64,000 nucleotides of DNA from Lasioglossum baleicum. Taxonomy: Eukaryota; Arthropoda; Insecta; Hymenoptera; Halictidae. The DNA lies in the NCBI RefSeq assembly GCF_051020765.1, contig NW_027469108.1:62001-126000 (forward strand). Reading direction: 5' to 3'. The position numbers and the translations under genes are program-made. The notes below the pieces were generated by a model, which was given only the letters and a program-made list of their open reading frames with translations, did no database searches and was not told the DNA's origin. Below, one piece after another: positions 12,824 through 22,370 of the stretch. The number at the start of each line of letters is the position of its first letter. Positions within the stretch are counted from its first letter, which is position 1.

Positions 12824-14201
12824 TTGAGCGAATTGACTTGTAACTTCGAGGTTACGAATCCGACTCTACTTTTAGGTTTACATTTTCCATTAATTTTAAA
12901 AGGAGGGGGGTTGGGGGGAGGATGGCGATGACAGACCAATCACGCGCCTCCCCGCCACCATCGTCGCTATCAACGACCTCGACCTCGAGCCGAGCCGAGC
13001 CGAGCCGAGCCGTGCCGTGCCGAGCGGGGCCGAAGGCCCGATGGGCTCACGGAAAATTCGGGAAGGCGATATACCTTTAATTCCCAGTTGCCCGTAACTT
13101 TTTCGGTGACGTCAAATTAGTGAAATTTTGCGATTTCTTTGTCGCCGTATAGCTCGAGAACGGGTCGACGGGTGCGGGCGAGAGTAGGCTCGTCGGACGG
13201 AGCACGCGGAGACGAAGGTTTACCGCGCGAAAAATTCGCGAAAATTCGCGAAAAATTCTTTACGTGTGCATCGGTAACGCCCGTCGACCTCGGCGGAGGA
13301 TAACTTACCGACCACCACCGGCAGTGGTCGGTAACGCTCGGGGGGTATAAGCTGCCGCGTTAAAAATGAAACCCGAATTTCGGCGCTTCCACGGTTCAGG
13401 GCTGAAAAGGGCCGGAAAGAAAATAACTGATTCAAACGTTCGAATTTAACGCCAACTTCGTGATGCTGACTTCGTATCGGTGGCGAGTGCCGCCACAGTC
13501 GCCGCGTTTACTCTCCCTTGATAGTTGAGCGAATGGACTTGTAACTTCGAGGTTACGAATCCGACTCTACTTTTAGGTTTACATTTTCCATTAATTTTAA
13601 AAGGAGGGGGGGTTGGGGGGAGGATGGCGATGACAGACCAATCACGCGCCTCCCCGCCACCATCGTCGCTATCAACGACCTCGACCTCGAGCCGAGCCGA
13701 GCCGAGCCGAGCGGGGTCGAAGGCCCGACGGGCTCCCGGAAAATTCGGAAAGGCGATATACCTTTAATTCCCAGTTGGCCGTAACTTTCTCGATGACGTC
13801 AAATTAGTGAAAAATCAAAGTTTCTTTGTCGCCGTATAGCTCGAGAACGGGTCGACGGGTGCGGGCGAGAGTAGGCTCGTCGGACGGAAGACGCGGAGAC
13901 GAAGGTTTACCGCGCGAAAAATTCGCGAAAAATTTTTTACGTGTGCATCGGTAACGCGCGTCGTCTTCGGCGGAGGATAACTTACCTACCACCACCGGCA
14001 GTGGTCGGTAACGCTCGGGGGGTATAAGCTGCCGCGTTAAAAATGAAACCCGAATTTCGGCGCTTCCACGGTTCAGGGCTGAAAAGGGCCGGAAAGAAAA
14101 TAACTGATTCAAACGTTCGAATTTAACGCCAACTTCGTGATGCTGACTTCGCATCCGTGGCGAGTTTCGCCACAGTCGCCGCGTTTTCTCTCCCTTGATA
14201 G
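12824..14201. repeat. Aberrant e-type satellite pair (701 and 677 bp)
   Basis: Two adjacent units share CTACTTTTAGG, an AAAAGGAGG start to the G block, TCACGCGCC and GCTATCAACGACC, found together nowhere else in the window except partly at the end of the preceding unit. The first unit has GTGCC interruptions in the GAGCC block, the longest unit length in the left part, and at 13121-13140 a replacement of the otherwise constant GAAAAATCAAAG segment by GAAATTTTGCG. The second has one TTCGCGAA instead of two, which largely explains its short length. Confidence 0.8.
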
Positions 14202-14883
14202 TTGAGCGAATCGACTTGTAACTTCGAGGTTACGAATCCGACTCTATGTTTGGGTTTACATTTTCCATTAATTTTAAAGGGGGGGGGTTTGGGGGATGGC
14301 GATGACAGACCAATTGCGGTTCTCCCCGACACCATCGTTGCTACCTACGACCTCGACATCGAGCCGAGCAGAGCCGCGCCGAGCGGGGCCGAAGGCCCGA
14401 CGGGCTCCCGGAAAATTCGGAAAGGCGATATACCTTTAATTCCCAGTTTTCCGTAACTTTCTCGATGACGTCAAATTAGTGAAAAATCAAAGTTTCTTTG
14501 TCGCCGTATAGCTCGAGAACGGGTGGACGGGTGCGGGCGAGAGTAGGCTCGTCGGACGGAGGACGCGGAGACGAAGGTTTACCGCGCGAAAAATTCGCGA
14601 AAATTCGCGAAAAATTTTTTACGTGTGCATCGCTAACGCGCGTCGTCTTCGGCGGAGGATAACTTACCGACCACCACCGGCAGTGGTCGGTAACGCTCGG
14701 GGGGTATAAGCTGCCGCGTTAAAAATGAAACCCGAATTTCGGCGCTTCCACGGTTCAGGGCTGAAAAGGGCCGGAAAGAAAATAACTGATTCAAACGTTC
14801 GAATTTAACGCCAACTTCGTGATGCTGACTTCGCATCCTTGGCGAGTGCCGCCACAGTCGCCGCGTTTTCTCCCCCTTGATAG

Positions 14884-15562
14884 TTGAGCGAATCGACTTG
14901 TAACTTCGAGGTTACGAATCCGACTCTACGTTTGGGTTTACATTTTCCATTAATTTTAAAGGGGAGGGGGGGTTGGGGAGATGGCGATGACAGACCAATT
15001 GCGCACCTCCCCGCCACCATCGTCGCTACCGACGACCTCGACCTCGAGCCGAGCCGAGCCGAGCGGGGCCGAAGGCCCGACGGGCTCCCGGAAAACTCGG
15101 AAAGGCGATATACCTTTAATTCCCAGTTTTCCGTAACTTTCTCGATGACGTCAAATTAGTGAAAAATCAAAGTTTCTTTGTCGCCGTATAGCTCGAGAAC
15201 GGGTCGACGGGTGCGGGCGAGAGTAGGCTCGTCGGACGGAGGACGCGGAGACGAAGGTTTACCGCTCGAAAAATTCGCGAAAATTCGCGAAAAATTTTTT
15301 ACGTGTGCATCGGTAACGCGCGTCGTCTTCGGCGAAGGATAACTTACCGACCACCACCGTCAGTGGTCGGTAACGCTCGGGGAGTATAAGCTGCCGCGTT
15401 AAAAATGAAACCCGAATTTCGGCGCTTCCCGGGTCAGGGCTGAAAAGGGCCGGAAAGAAAATAACTGATTCAAACGTTCGAATTTAACGCCAACTTCGTG
15501 ATGCTGACTTCGCATCCGTGGCGAGTGCCGCCACTGTCGCCGCGTTTTCTCTCCCTTGATAG
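14884..15562. repeat. First C-type satellite unit (CCCGGGTC haplotype)
   Basis: Seventeen units share a linked block in their second half: CTCGAA before the TTCGCGAA motifs, GGCGAAGG, loop CACCGTCA in the inverted repeat, GGGGAGTA, TTCCCGGGTCAGG (1 bp shorter than TTCCACGGTTCAGG) and CCACTGTC. The CCCGGGTC site lies in the units starting at 14884, 19642, 25132, 29256, 31314, 34042, 38799, 43579, 44937, 46296, 47654, 49013, 50371, 55128, 57847, 59916 and 61285. None occurs in the left 14.8 kb, so the haplotype spread within the right part. Confidence 0.88.
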
Positions 15563-15942
15563 TTGAGCGAATCGACTTGTAACTTCGAGGTTACGAATCC
15601 GACTCTACGTTTGGGTTTACATTTTCCATTAATTTTAAAGGGGTGGGGGGGTTGGGGAGATGGCGATGACAGACCAATTGCGCACCTCCCCGCCACCATC
15701 GTCGCTACCGACGACCTCGACCTCGAGCCGAGCCGAGCCGAGCGGGGCCGAAGGCCCGACGGGCTCCCGGAAAACTCGGAAAGGCGATATACCTTTAATT
15801 CCCAGTTTTCCGTAACTTTCTCGATGACGTCAAATTAGTGAAAAATCAAAGTTTCTTTGTCGCCGTATAGCTCGAGAACGGGTCGACGGGTGCGGGCGAG
15901 AGTAGGCTCGTCGGACGGAGGACGCGGAGACGAAGGTTTACC

Positions 15943-15980
15943 GCGCGAAAAATTCGCGAAAATTCGCGAAAAATTTTTTA
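15943..15980. repeat. TTCGCGAA mini-repeat and A5T6 tract (representative)
   Basis: Two TTCGCGAA palindromes, at 15953-15960 and 15963-15970, lead into AAAAATTTTTT at 15969-15979. The block varies from one copy (L units, 13804-14201, 51730 unit) to four (23443-23493). A5T6 is a classic intrinsically curved or stiff DNA tract and the T6 could also act as a Pol III stop signal on the plus strand; both roles are inferred. Confidence 0.8.
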
Positions 15981-16022
15981 CGTGTGCATCGGTAACGCGC
16001 GTCGTCTTCGGCGGAGGATAAC

Positions 16023-16052
16023 TTACCGACCACCACCGGCAGTGGTCGGTAA
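16023..16052. repeat. 11-bp perfect inverted repeat with 8-nt loop (representative)
   Basis: Arms TTACCGACCAC (16023-16033) and GTGGTCGGTAA (16042-16052) flank loop CACCGGCA. The structure occurs in most units. Loop variants CACCGTCA (C-type) and CACCAGCA (GTGCGCATC units) label subfamilies while both arms stay intact. Units near 1651, 5769, 7134, 9197, 11237, 13987, 16703, 18063 and 18743 have TTACCTACCAC, breaking one pair. Confidence 0.85.
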
Positions 16053-16319
16053 CGCTAGGGGGGTATAAGCTGCCGCGTTAAAAATGAAACCCGAATTTCG
16101 GCGCTTCCACGGTTCAGGGCTGAAAAGGGCCGGAAAGAAAATAACTGATTCAAACGTTCGAATTTAACGCCAACTTCGTGATGCTGACTTCGCATCCGTG
16201 GCGAGTGCCGCCACAGTCGCCGCGTTTTCTCTCCCTTGATAGTTGAGCGAATCGACTTGTAACTTCGAGGTTACGAATCCGACTCTACGTTTGGGTTTAC
16301 ATTTTCCATTAATTTTAAA

Positions 16320-16337
16320 GGGGAGGGGGGGTTGGGG
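16320..16337 (+). other. G-quadruplex-type motif present in every unit (representative)
   Basis: GGGG-A-GGGGGGG-TT-GGGG fits the G3+ N1-7 four-tract pattern, with the seven-G run able to supply two tracts. An equivalent block lies ~78-96 bp after the start of each unit, always G-rich on the plus strand. Variants are GGGGT..., pure G11-G14, GGGTA... and GGGGTGAGGGGG. Folding is inferred from sequence only. Confidence 0.75.
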
Positions 16338-16404
16338 AGATGGCGATGACAGACCAATTGCGCACCTCCCCGCCACCATCGTCGCTACCGACGACCTCGA
16401 CCTC

Positions 16405-16424
16405 GAGCCGAGCCGAGCCGAGCG
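16405..16424 (+). repeat. GAGCC pentanucleotide microsatellite (representative, three copies)
   Basis: Three GAGCC followed by GAGCG, preceded by CGACCTCGACCTC. The block occurs in each unit and is the main source of unit-length variation in steps of 5 bp. In left-part units it is interrupted by GAGCAGAGCC, GAACCGATCC or GTGCC. Confidence 0.9.
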
Positions 16425-16437
16425 GGGCCGAAGGCCC
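16425..16437. repeat. Short GC hairpin GGGCC-GAA-GGCCC (representative)
   Basis: A 5-bp perfect stem with a 3-nt GAA loop directly after the GAGCC block. It is kept in almost all units; exceptions include GGTCGAAGGCCC in d and Q units, which replaces one pair. It could form in single-stranded DNA or RNA. No T run follows closely, so it is not a classical bacterial terminator. Confidence 0.6.
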
Positions 16438-16504
16438 GACGGGCTCCCGGGAAACTCGGAAAGGCGATATACCTTTAATTCCCAGTTTTCCGTAACTTTC
16501 TCGA

Positions 16505-16512
16505 TGACGTCA
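16505..16512. promoter_or_regulatory. TGACGTCA palindrome, CRE-like site (representative)
   Basis: A perfect 8-bp TGACGTCA is present in nearly every unit, in the context GATGACGTCAAATTAGTG or GGTGACGTCAAATTAG. It equals the consensus cAMP-response element bound by CREB/ATF-type bZIP factors in animals. One unit near 1446 reads TGACGTCG instead. Site identity is seen; factor binding is inference. Confidence 0.5.
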
Positions 16513-18282
16513 AATTAGTGAAAAATCAAAGTTTCTTTGTCGCCGTATAGCTCGAGAACGGATGGACGGGTGCGGGCGAGAGTAGGCTCGTCGGACGGAG
16601 GACGCGGAGACGAAGGTTTACCGCGCGAAAAATTCGCGAAAATTAGCGAAAAATTTTTTACGTGTGCATCGGTAACGCGCGTCGTCTTCGGCGGAGGATA
16701 ACTTACCTACCACCACCGGCAGTGGTCGGTAACGCTCGGGGGGTATAAGCTGCCGCGTTAAAAATGAAACCCGAATTTCGGCGCTTCCACGTTTCAGGGC
16801 TGAAAAGGGCCGGAAAGAAAATAACTGATTCAAACGTTCGAATTTAACGCCAACTTCGTGATGCTGACTTCGCATCCGTGGCGAGTTTCGCCACAGTCGC
16901 CGCGTTTTCTCTCCCTTGATAGTTGAGCGAATCGACTTGTAACTTCGAGGTTACGAATCCGACTCTACGTTTGGGTTTACATTTTCCATTAATTTTAAAG
17001 GGGTGGGGGGGTTGGGGAGATGGCGATGACAGACCAATTGCGCACCTCCCCGCCACCATCGTCGCTACCGACGACCTCGACCTCGAGCCGAGCCGAGCCG
17101 AGCGGGGCCGAAGGCCCGACGGGCTCCCGGAAAACTCGGAAAGGCGATATACCTTTAATTCCCAGTTTTCCGTAACTTTCTCGATGACGTCAAATTAGTG
17201 AAAAATCAAAGTTTCTTTGTCGCCGTATAGCTCGAGAACGGGTCGACGGGTGCGGGCGAGAGTAGGCTCGTCGGACGGAGGACGCGGAGACGAAGGTTTA
17301 CCGCGCGAAAAATTCGCGAAAATTCGCGAAAAATTTTTTACGTGTGCATCGGTAACGCGCGTCGTCTTCGGCGGAGGATAACTTACCGACCACCACCGGC
17401 AGTGGTCGGTAACGCTAGGGGGGTATAAGCTGCCGCGTTAAAAATGAAACCCGAATTTCGGCGCTTCCACGGTTCAGGGCTGAAAAGGGCCGGAAAGAAA
17501 ATAACTGATTCAAACGTTCGAATTTAACGCCAACTTCGTGATGCTGACTTCGCATCCGTGGCGAGTGCCGCCACAGTCGCCGCGTTTTCTCTCCCTTGAT
17601 AGTTGAGCGAATCGACTTGTAACTTCGAGGTTACGAATCCGACTCTACGTTTGGGTTTACATTTTCCATTAATTTTAAAGGGGAGGGGGGGTTGGGGAGA
17701 TGGCGATGACAGACCAATTGCGCACCTCCCCGCCACCATCGTCGCTACCGACGACCTCGACCTCGAGCCGAGCCGAGCCGAGCGGGGCCGAAGGCCCGAC
17801 GGGCTCCCGGGAAACTCGGAAAGGCGATATACCTTTAATTCCCAGTTTTCCGTAACTTTCTCGATGACGTCAAATTAGTGAAAAATCAAAGTTTCTTTGT
17901 CGCCGTATAGCTCGAGAACGGATGGACGGGTGCGGGCGAGAGTAGGCTCGTCGGACGGAGGACGCGGAGACGAAGGTTTACCGCGCGAAAAATTCGCGAA
18001 AATTAGCGAAAAATTTTTTACGTGTGCATCGGTAACGCGCGTCGTCTTCGGCGGAGGATAACTTACCTACCACCACCGGCAGTGGTCGGTAACGCTCGGG
18101 GGGTATAAGCTGCCGCGTTAAAAATGAAACCCGAATTTCGGCGCTTCCACGTTTCAGGGCTGAAAAGGGCCGGAAAGAAAATAACTGATTCAAACGTTCG
18201 AATTTAACGCCAACTTCGTGATGCTGACTTCGCATCCGTGGCAAGTTTCGCCACAGTCGCCGCGTTTTCTCTCCCTTGATAG

Positions 18283-18962
18283 TTGAGCGAATCGACTTGT
18301 AACTTCGAGGTTACGAATCCGACTCTACGTTTGGGTTTACATTTTCCATTAATTTTAAAGGGGAGGGGGGGTTGGGGAGATGGCGATGACAGACCAATTG
18401 CGCACCTCCCCGCCACCATCGTCGCTACCGACGACCTCGACCTCGAGCCGAGCCGAGCCGAGCGGGGCCGAAGGCCCGACGGGCTCCCGGGAAACTCGGA
18501 AAGGCGATATACCTTTAATTCCCAGTTTTCCGTAACTTTCTCGATGACGTCAAATTAGTGAAAAATCAAAGTTTCTTTGTCGCCGTATAGCTCGAGAACG
18601 GATGGACGGGTGCGGGCGAGAGTAGGCTCGTCGGACGGAGGACGCGGAGACGAAGGTTTACCGCGCGAAAAATTCGCGAAAATTAGCGAAAAATTTTTTA
18701 CGTGTGCATCGGTAACGCGCGTCGTCTTCGGCGGAGGATAACTTACCTACCACCACCGGCAGTGGTCGGTAACGCTCGGGGGGTATAAGCTGCCGCGTTA
18801 AAAATGAAACCCGAATTTCGGCGCTTCCACGTTTCAGGGCTGAAAAGGGCCGGAAAGAAAATAACTGATTCAAACGTTCGAATTTAACGCCAACTTCGTG
18901 ATGCTGACTTCGCATCCGTGGCAAGTTTCGCCACAGTCGCCGCGTTTTCTCTCCCTTGATAG
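18283..18962. repeat. Duplicated single satellite unit
   Basis: This 680-bp unit matches the one immediately before it (17603-18282) at every marker checked, including the rare GCAAGTTTCGCC, AATTAGCGAA and CCACGTTTCAGG variants. It is best explained by a one-unit unequal exchange after the G-to-A change that created GCAAG, because the sister B unit at 16243 still reads GCGAGTTTCGCC. Confidence 0.8.
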
Positions 18963-19641
18963 TTGAGCGAATCGACTTGTAACTTCGAGGTTACGAATCC
19001 GACTCTACGTTTGGGTTTACATTTTCCATTAATTTTAAAGGGGGGGGGGGTTTGGGGGATGGCGATGACAGACCAATTGCGGTTCTCCCCGCCACCATCG
19101 TCGCTACCGACGACCTCGACCTCGAGCCGAGCCGAGCCGAGCGGGGCCGAAGGCCCGACGGGCTCCCGGAAAACTCGGAAAGGCGATATACCTTTAATTC
19201 CCAGTTTTCCGTAACTTTCTCGATGACGTCAAATTAGTGAAAAATCAAAGTTTCTTTGTCGCCGTATAGCTCGAGAACGGGTCGACGGGTGCGGGCGAGA
19301 GTAGGCTCGTCGGACGGAGGACGCGGAGACGAAGGTTTACCGCGCGAAAAATTCGCGAAAATTCGCGAAAAATTTTTTACGTGTGCATCGGTAACGCGCG
19401 TCGTCTTCGGCGGAGGATAACTTACCGACCACCACCGGCAGTGGTCGGTAACGCTAGGGGGGTATAAGCTGCCGCGTTAAAAATGAAACCCGAATTTCGG
19501 CGCTTCCACGGTTCAGGGCTGAAAAGGGCCGGAAAGAAAATAACTGATTCAAACGTTCGAATTTAACGCCAACTTCGTGATGCTGACTTCGCATCCGTGG
19601 CGAGTGCCGCCACAGTCGCCGCGTTTTCTCTCCCTTGATAG

Positions 19642-22370
19642 TTGAGCGAATCGACTTGTAACTTCGAGGTTACGAATCCGACTCTACGTTTGGGTTTACA
19701 TTTTCCATTAATTTTAAAGGGGAGGGGGGGTTGGGGAGATGGCGATGACAGACCAATTGCGCACCTCCCCGCCACCATCGTCGCTACCGACGACCTCGCC
19801 CTCGAGCCGAGCCGAGCCGAGCGGGGCCGAAGGCCCGACGGGCTCCCGGGAAACTCGGAAAGGCGATATACCTTTAATTCCCAGTTTTCCGTAACTTTCT
19901 CGATGACGTCAAATTAGTGAAAAATCAAAGTTTCTTTGTCGCCGTATAGCTCGAGAACGGGTCGACGGGTGCGGGCGAGAGTAGGCTCGTCGGACGGAGG
20001 ACGCGGAGACGAAGGTTTACCGCTCGAAAAATTCGCGAAAATTCGCGAAAAATTTTTTACGTGTGCATCGGTAACGCGCGTCGTCTTCGGCGAAGGATAA
20101 CTTACCGACCACCACCGTCAGTGGTCGGTAACGCTCGGGGAGTATAAGCTGCCGCGTTAAAAATGAAACCCGAATTTCGGCGCTTCCCGGGTCAGGGCTG
20201 AAAAGGGCCGGAAAGAAAATAACTGATTCAAACGTTCGAATTTAACGCCAACTTCGTGATGCTGACTTCGCATCCGTGGCGAGTGCCGCCACTGTCGCCG
20301 CGTTTTCTCTCCCTTGATAGTTGAGCGAATCGACTTGTAACTTCGAGGTTACGAATCCGACTCTACGTTTGGGTTTACATTTTCCATTAATTTTAAAGTG
20401 GTGGGGGGGTTGGGGAGATGGCGATGACAGACCAATTGCGCACCTCCCCGCCACCATCGTCGCTACCGACGACCTCGACCTCGAGCCGAGCCGAGCCGAG
20501 CGGGGCCGAAGGCCCGACGGGCTCCCGGAAAACTCGGAAAGGCGATATACCTTTAATTCCCAGTTTTCCGTAACTTTCTCGATGACGTCAAATTAGTGAA
20601 AAATCAAAGTTTCTTCGTCGCCGTATAGCTCGAGAACGGGTCGACGGGTGCGGGCGAGAGTAGGCTCGTCGGACGGAGGACGCGGAGACGAAGGTTTACC
20701 GATCGAAAAATTCGCGAAAATTCGCGAAAAATTTTTTACGTGTGCATCGGTAACGCGCGTCGTCTTCGGCGGAGGATAACTTACCGACCACCACCGGCAG
20801 TGGTCGGTAACGCTAGGGGGGTATAAGCTGCCGCGTTAAAAATGAAACCCGAATTTCGGCGCTTCCACGGTTCAGGGCTGAAAAGGGCCGGAAAGAAAAT
20901 AACTGATTCAAACGTTCGAATTTAACGCCAACTTCGTGATGCTGACTTCGCATCCGTGGCGAGTGCCGCCACAGTCGCCGCGTTTTCTCTCCCTTGATAG
21001 TTGAGCGAATCGACTTGTAACTTCGAGGTTACGAATCCGACTCTACGTTTGGGTTTACATTTTCCATTAATTTTAAAGGGGAGGGGGGGTTGGGGAGATG
21101 GCGATGACAGACCAATTGCCCACCTCCCCGCCACCATCGTCGCTACCGACGACCTCGACCTCGAGCCGGGCCGAGCCGAGCCGAGCCGAGCGGGACCGAA
21201 GGCCCGACGGGCTCCCGGAAAATTCGGAAAGGCGATATACCTTTAATTCCCAGTTTTCCGTAACTTTCTCGATGACGTCAAATTAGTGAAAAATCAAAGT
21301 TTCTTTGTCGCCGTATAGCTCGAGAACGGGTGGACGGGTGCGGGCGAGAGTAGGCTCGTCGGACGGAGGACGCGGAGACGAAGGTTTACCGCGCGAAAAA
21401 TTCGCGAAAATTCGCGAAAAATTTTTTTCGTGTGCATCGGTAACGCGCGTCGTCTTCGGCGGAGGATAACTTACCGACCACCACCGGCAGTGGTCGGTAA
21501 CGCTCGGGGGGTATAAGCTGCCGCGTTAAAAATGAAACCCGAATTTCGGCTCTTCCACGGTTCAGGGCTGAAAAGTGCCGGAAAGAAAATAACTGATTCA
21601 AACGTTCGAATTTAACGCCAACTTCGTGATGCTGACTTCGAATCCGTGGCGAGTGCCGCCACAGTCGCCGCGTTTTCTCTCCCTTGATAGTTGAGCGAAT
21701 CGACATGTAACTTCGAGGTTACGAATCCGACTCTACGTTTGGGTTTACATTTTCCATTAATTTTAAAGGGGAGGGGGGGTTGGGGAGATGGCGATGACAG
21801 ACCAATTGCGCACCTCCCCGCCACCATCGTCGCTACCGACGACCTCGACCTCGAGCCGAGCCGAGCCGAGCGGGGCCGAAGGCCCGACGGGCTCCCGGGA
21901 AACTCGGAAAGGCGATATACCTTTAATTCCCAGTTTTCCGTAACTTTCTCGATGACGTCAAATTAGTGAAAAATCAAAGTTTCTTCGTCGCCGTATAGCT
22001 CGAGGACGGGTCGACGGGTGCGGGCGAGAGTAGGCTCGTCGGACGGAGGACGCGGAGACGAAGGTTTACCGATCGAAAAATTCGCGAAAATTCGCGAAAA
22101 ATTTTTTACGTGTGCATCGGTAACGCGCGTCGTCTTCGGCGGAGGATAACTTACCGACCACCACCGGCAGTGGTCGGTAACGCTAGGGGGGTATAAGCTG
22201 CCGCGTTAAAAATGAAACCCGAATTTCGGCGCTTCCACGGTTCAGGGCTGAAAAGGGCCGGAAAGAAAATAACTGATTCAAACGTTCGAATTTAACGCCA
22301 ACTTCGTGATGCTGACTTCGCATCCGTGGCGAGTGCCGCCACAGTCGCCGCGTTTTCTCTCCCTTGATAG
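19642..22370. repeat. Four-unit segment repeated 5,490 bp downstream
   Basis: Units at 19642, 20321, 21001 and 21691 correspond in order to those at 25132, 25811, 26492 and 27182. Shared rare markers are AAAGTGGTGG before the G run (20321 and 25811) and TTGCCCACC with GAGCCGGGCC, AAAATTCGG, GGGTGGACGGG and a T7 CGTG end (21001 and 26492). The offset is 5,490-5,491 bp, about eight units, and the copies have diverged at several sites. Confidence 0.75.

Larger units (their letters stand above)
487..14883. repeat. Divergent left portion of the array (units 1-21)
   Basis: Unit spacing varies from 677 to 701 bp and the units fall into several distinct types in irregular order. Reading unit by unit with my own labels: L b c L c' d L b c' d d L c' c' b' b c' b' e e b. 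L units have a shortened inverted repeat and one TTCGCGAA; b units read CCGACACCATCG and carry GAGCAGAGCC in the GAGCC block; c' units have TTCCAGGTTAGG; d units have GACGTGCTCC and GGTGACGTC; e units have CTACTTTTAGG. Partial repeats are visible: units at 3236-4601 resemble 5984-7349, and the unit at 7350 repeats the one at 6664. This older-looking mixture contrasts with the uniform core to the right. Confidence 0.85.
15563..18282. repeat. Dimer higher-order repeat, 1,360 bp, two copies
   Basis: Units at 15563 and 16923 share the GGGGTGGGGGGG block, unmodified CTCCCGGAAAACTCGG and GCTAGGGGGG. Units at 16243 and 17603 share GGGGAGGGGGGG, CCCGGGAAACTCGG, GATGGACGGG, an AATTAGCGAA change in the mini-repeat, TTACCTACC in the inverted repeat, CCACGTTTCAGG and GAGTTTCGCC or CAAGTTTCGCC. 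The alternating order AB AB marks a two-unit period. The unit at 18283-18962 repeats the second B unit, including GCAAGTTTCGCC. Confidence 0.85.

Noticed and set aside
16243..16290. Genuine tRNA gene, suggested by CTTGTAAC and GGTTACGAATCC
   Set aside because: The T-arm bases around GGTTACGAATCC do not pair, the B box has an extra base, the D loop would be too short and there is no acceptor stem.
16425..16437. Rho-independent terminator at the GGGCC-GAA-GGCCC hairpin
   Set aside because: The stem is only 5 bp and no T run follows; the sequence looks eukaryotic.
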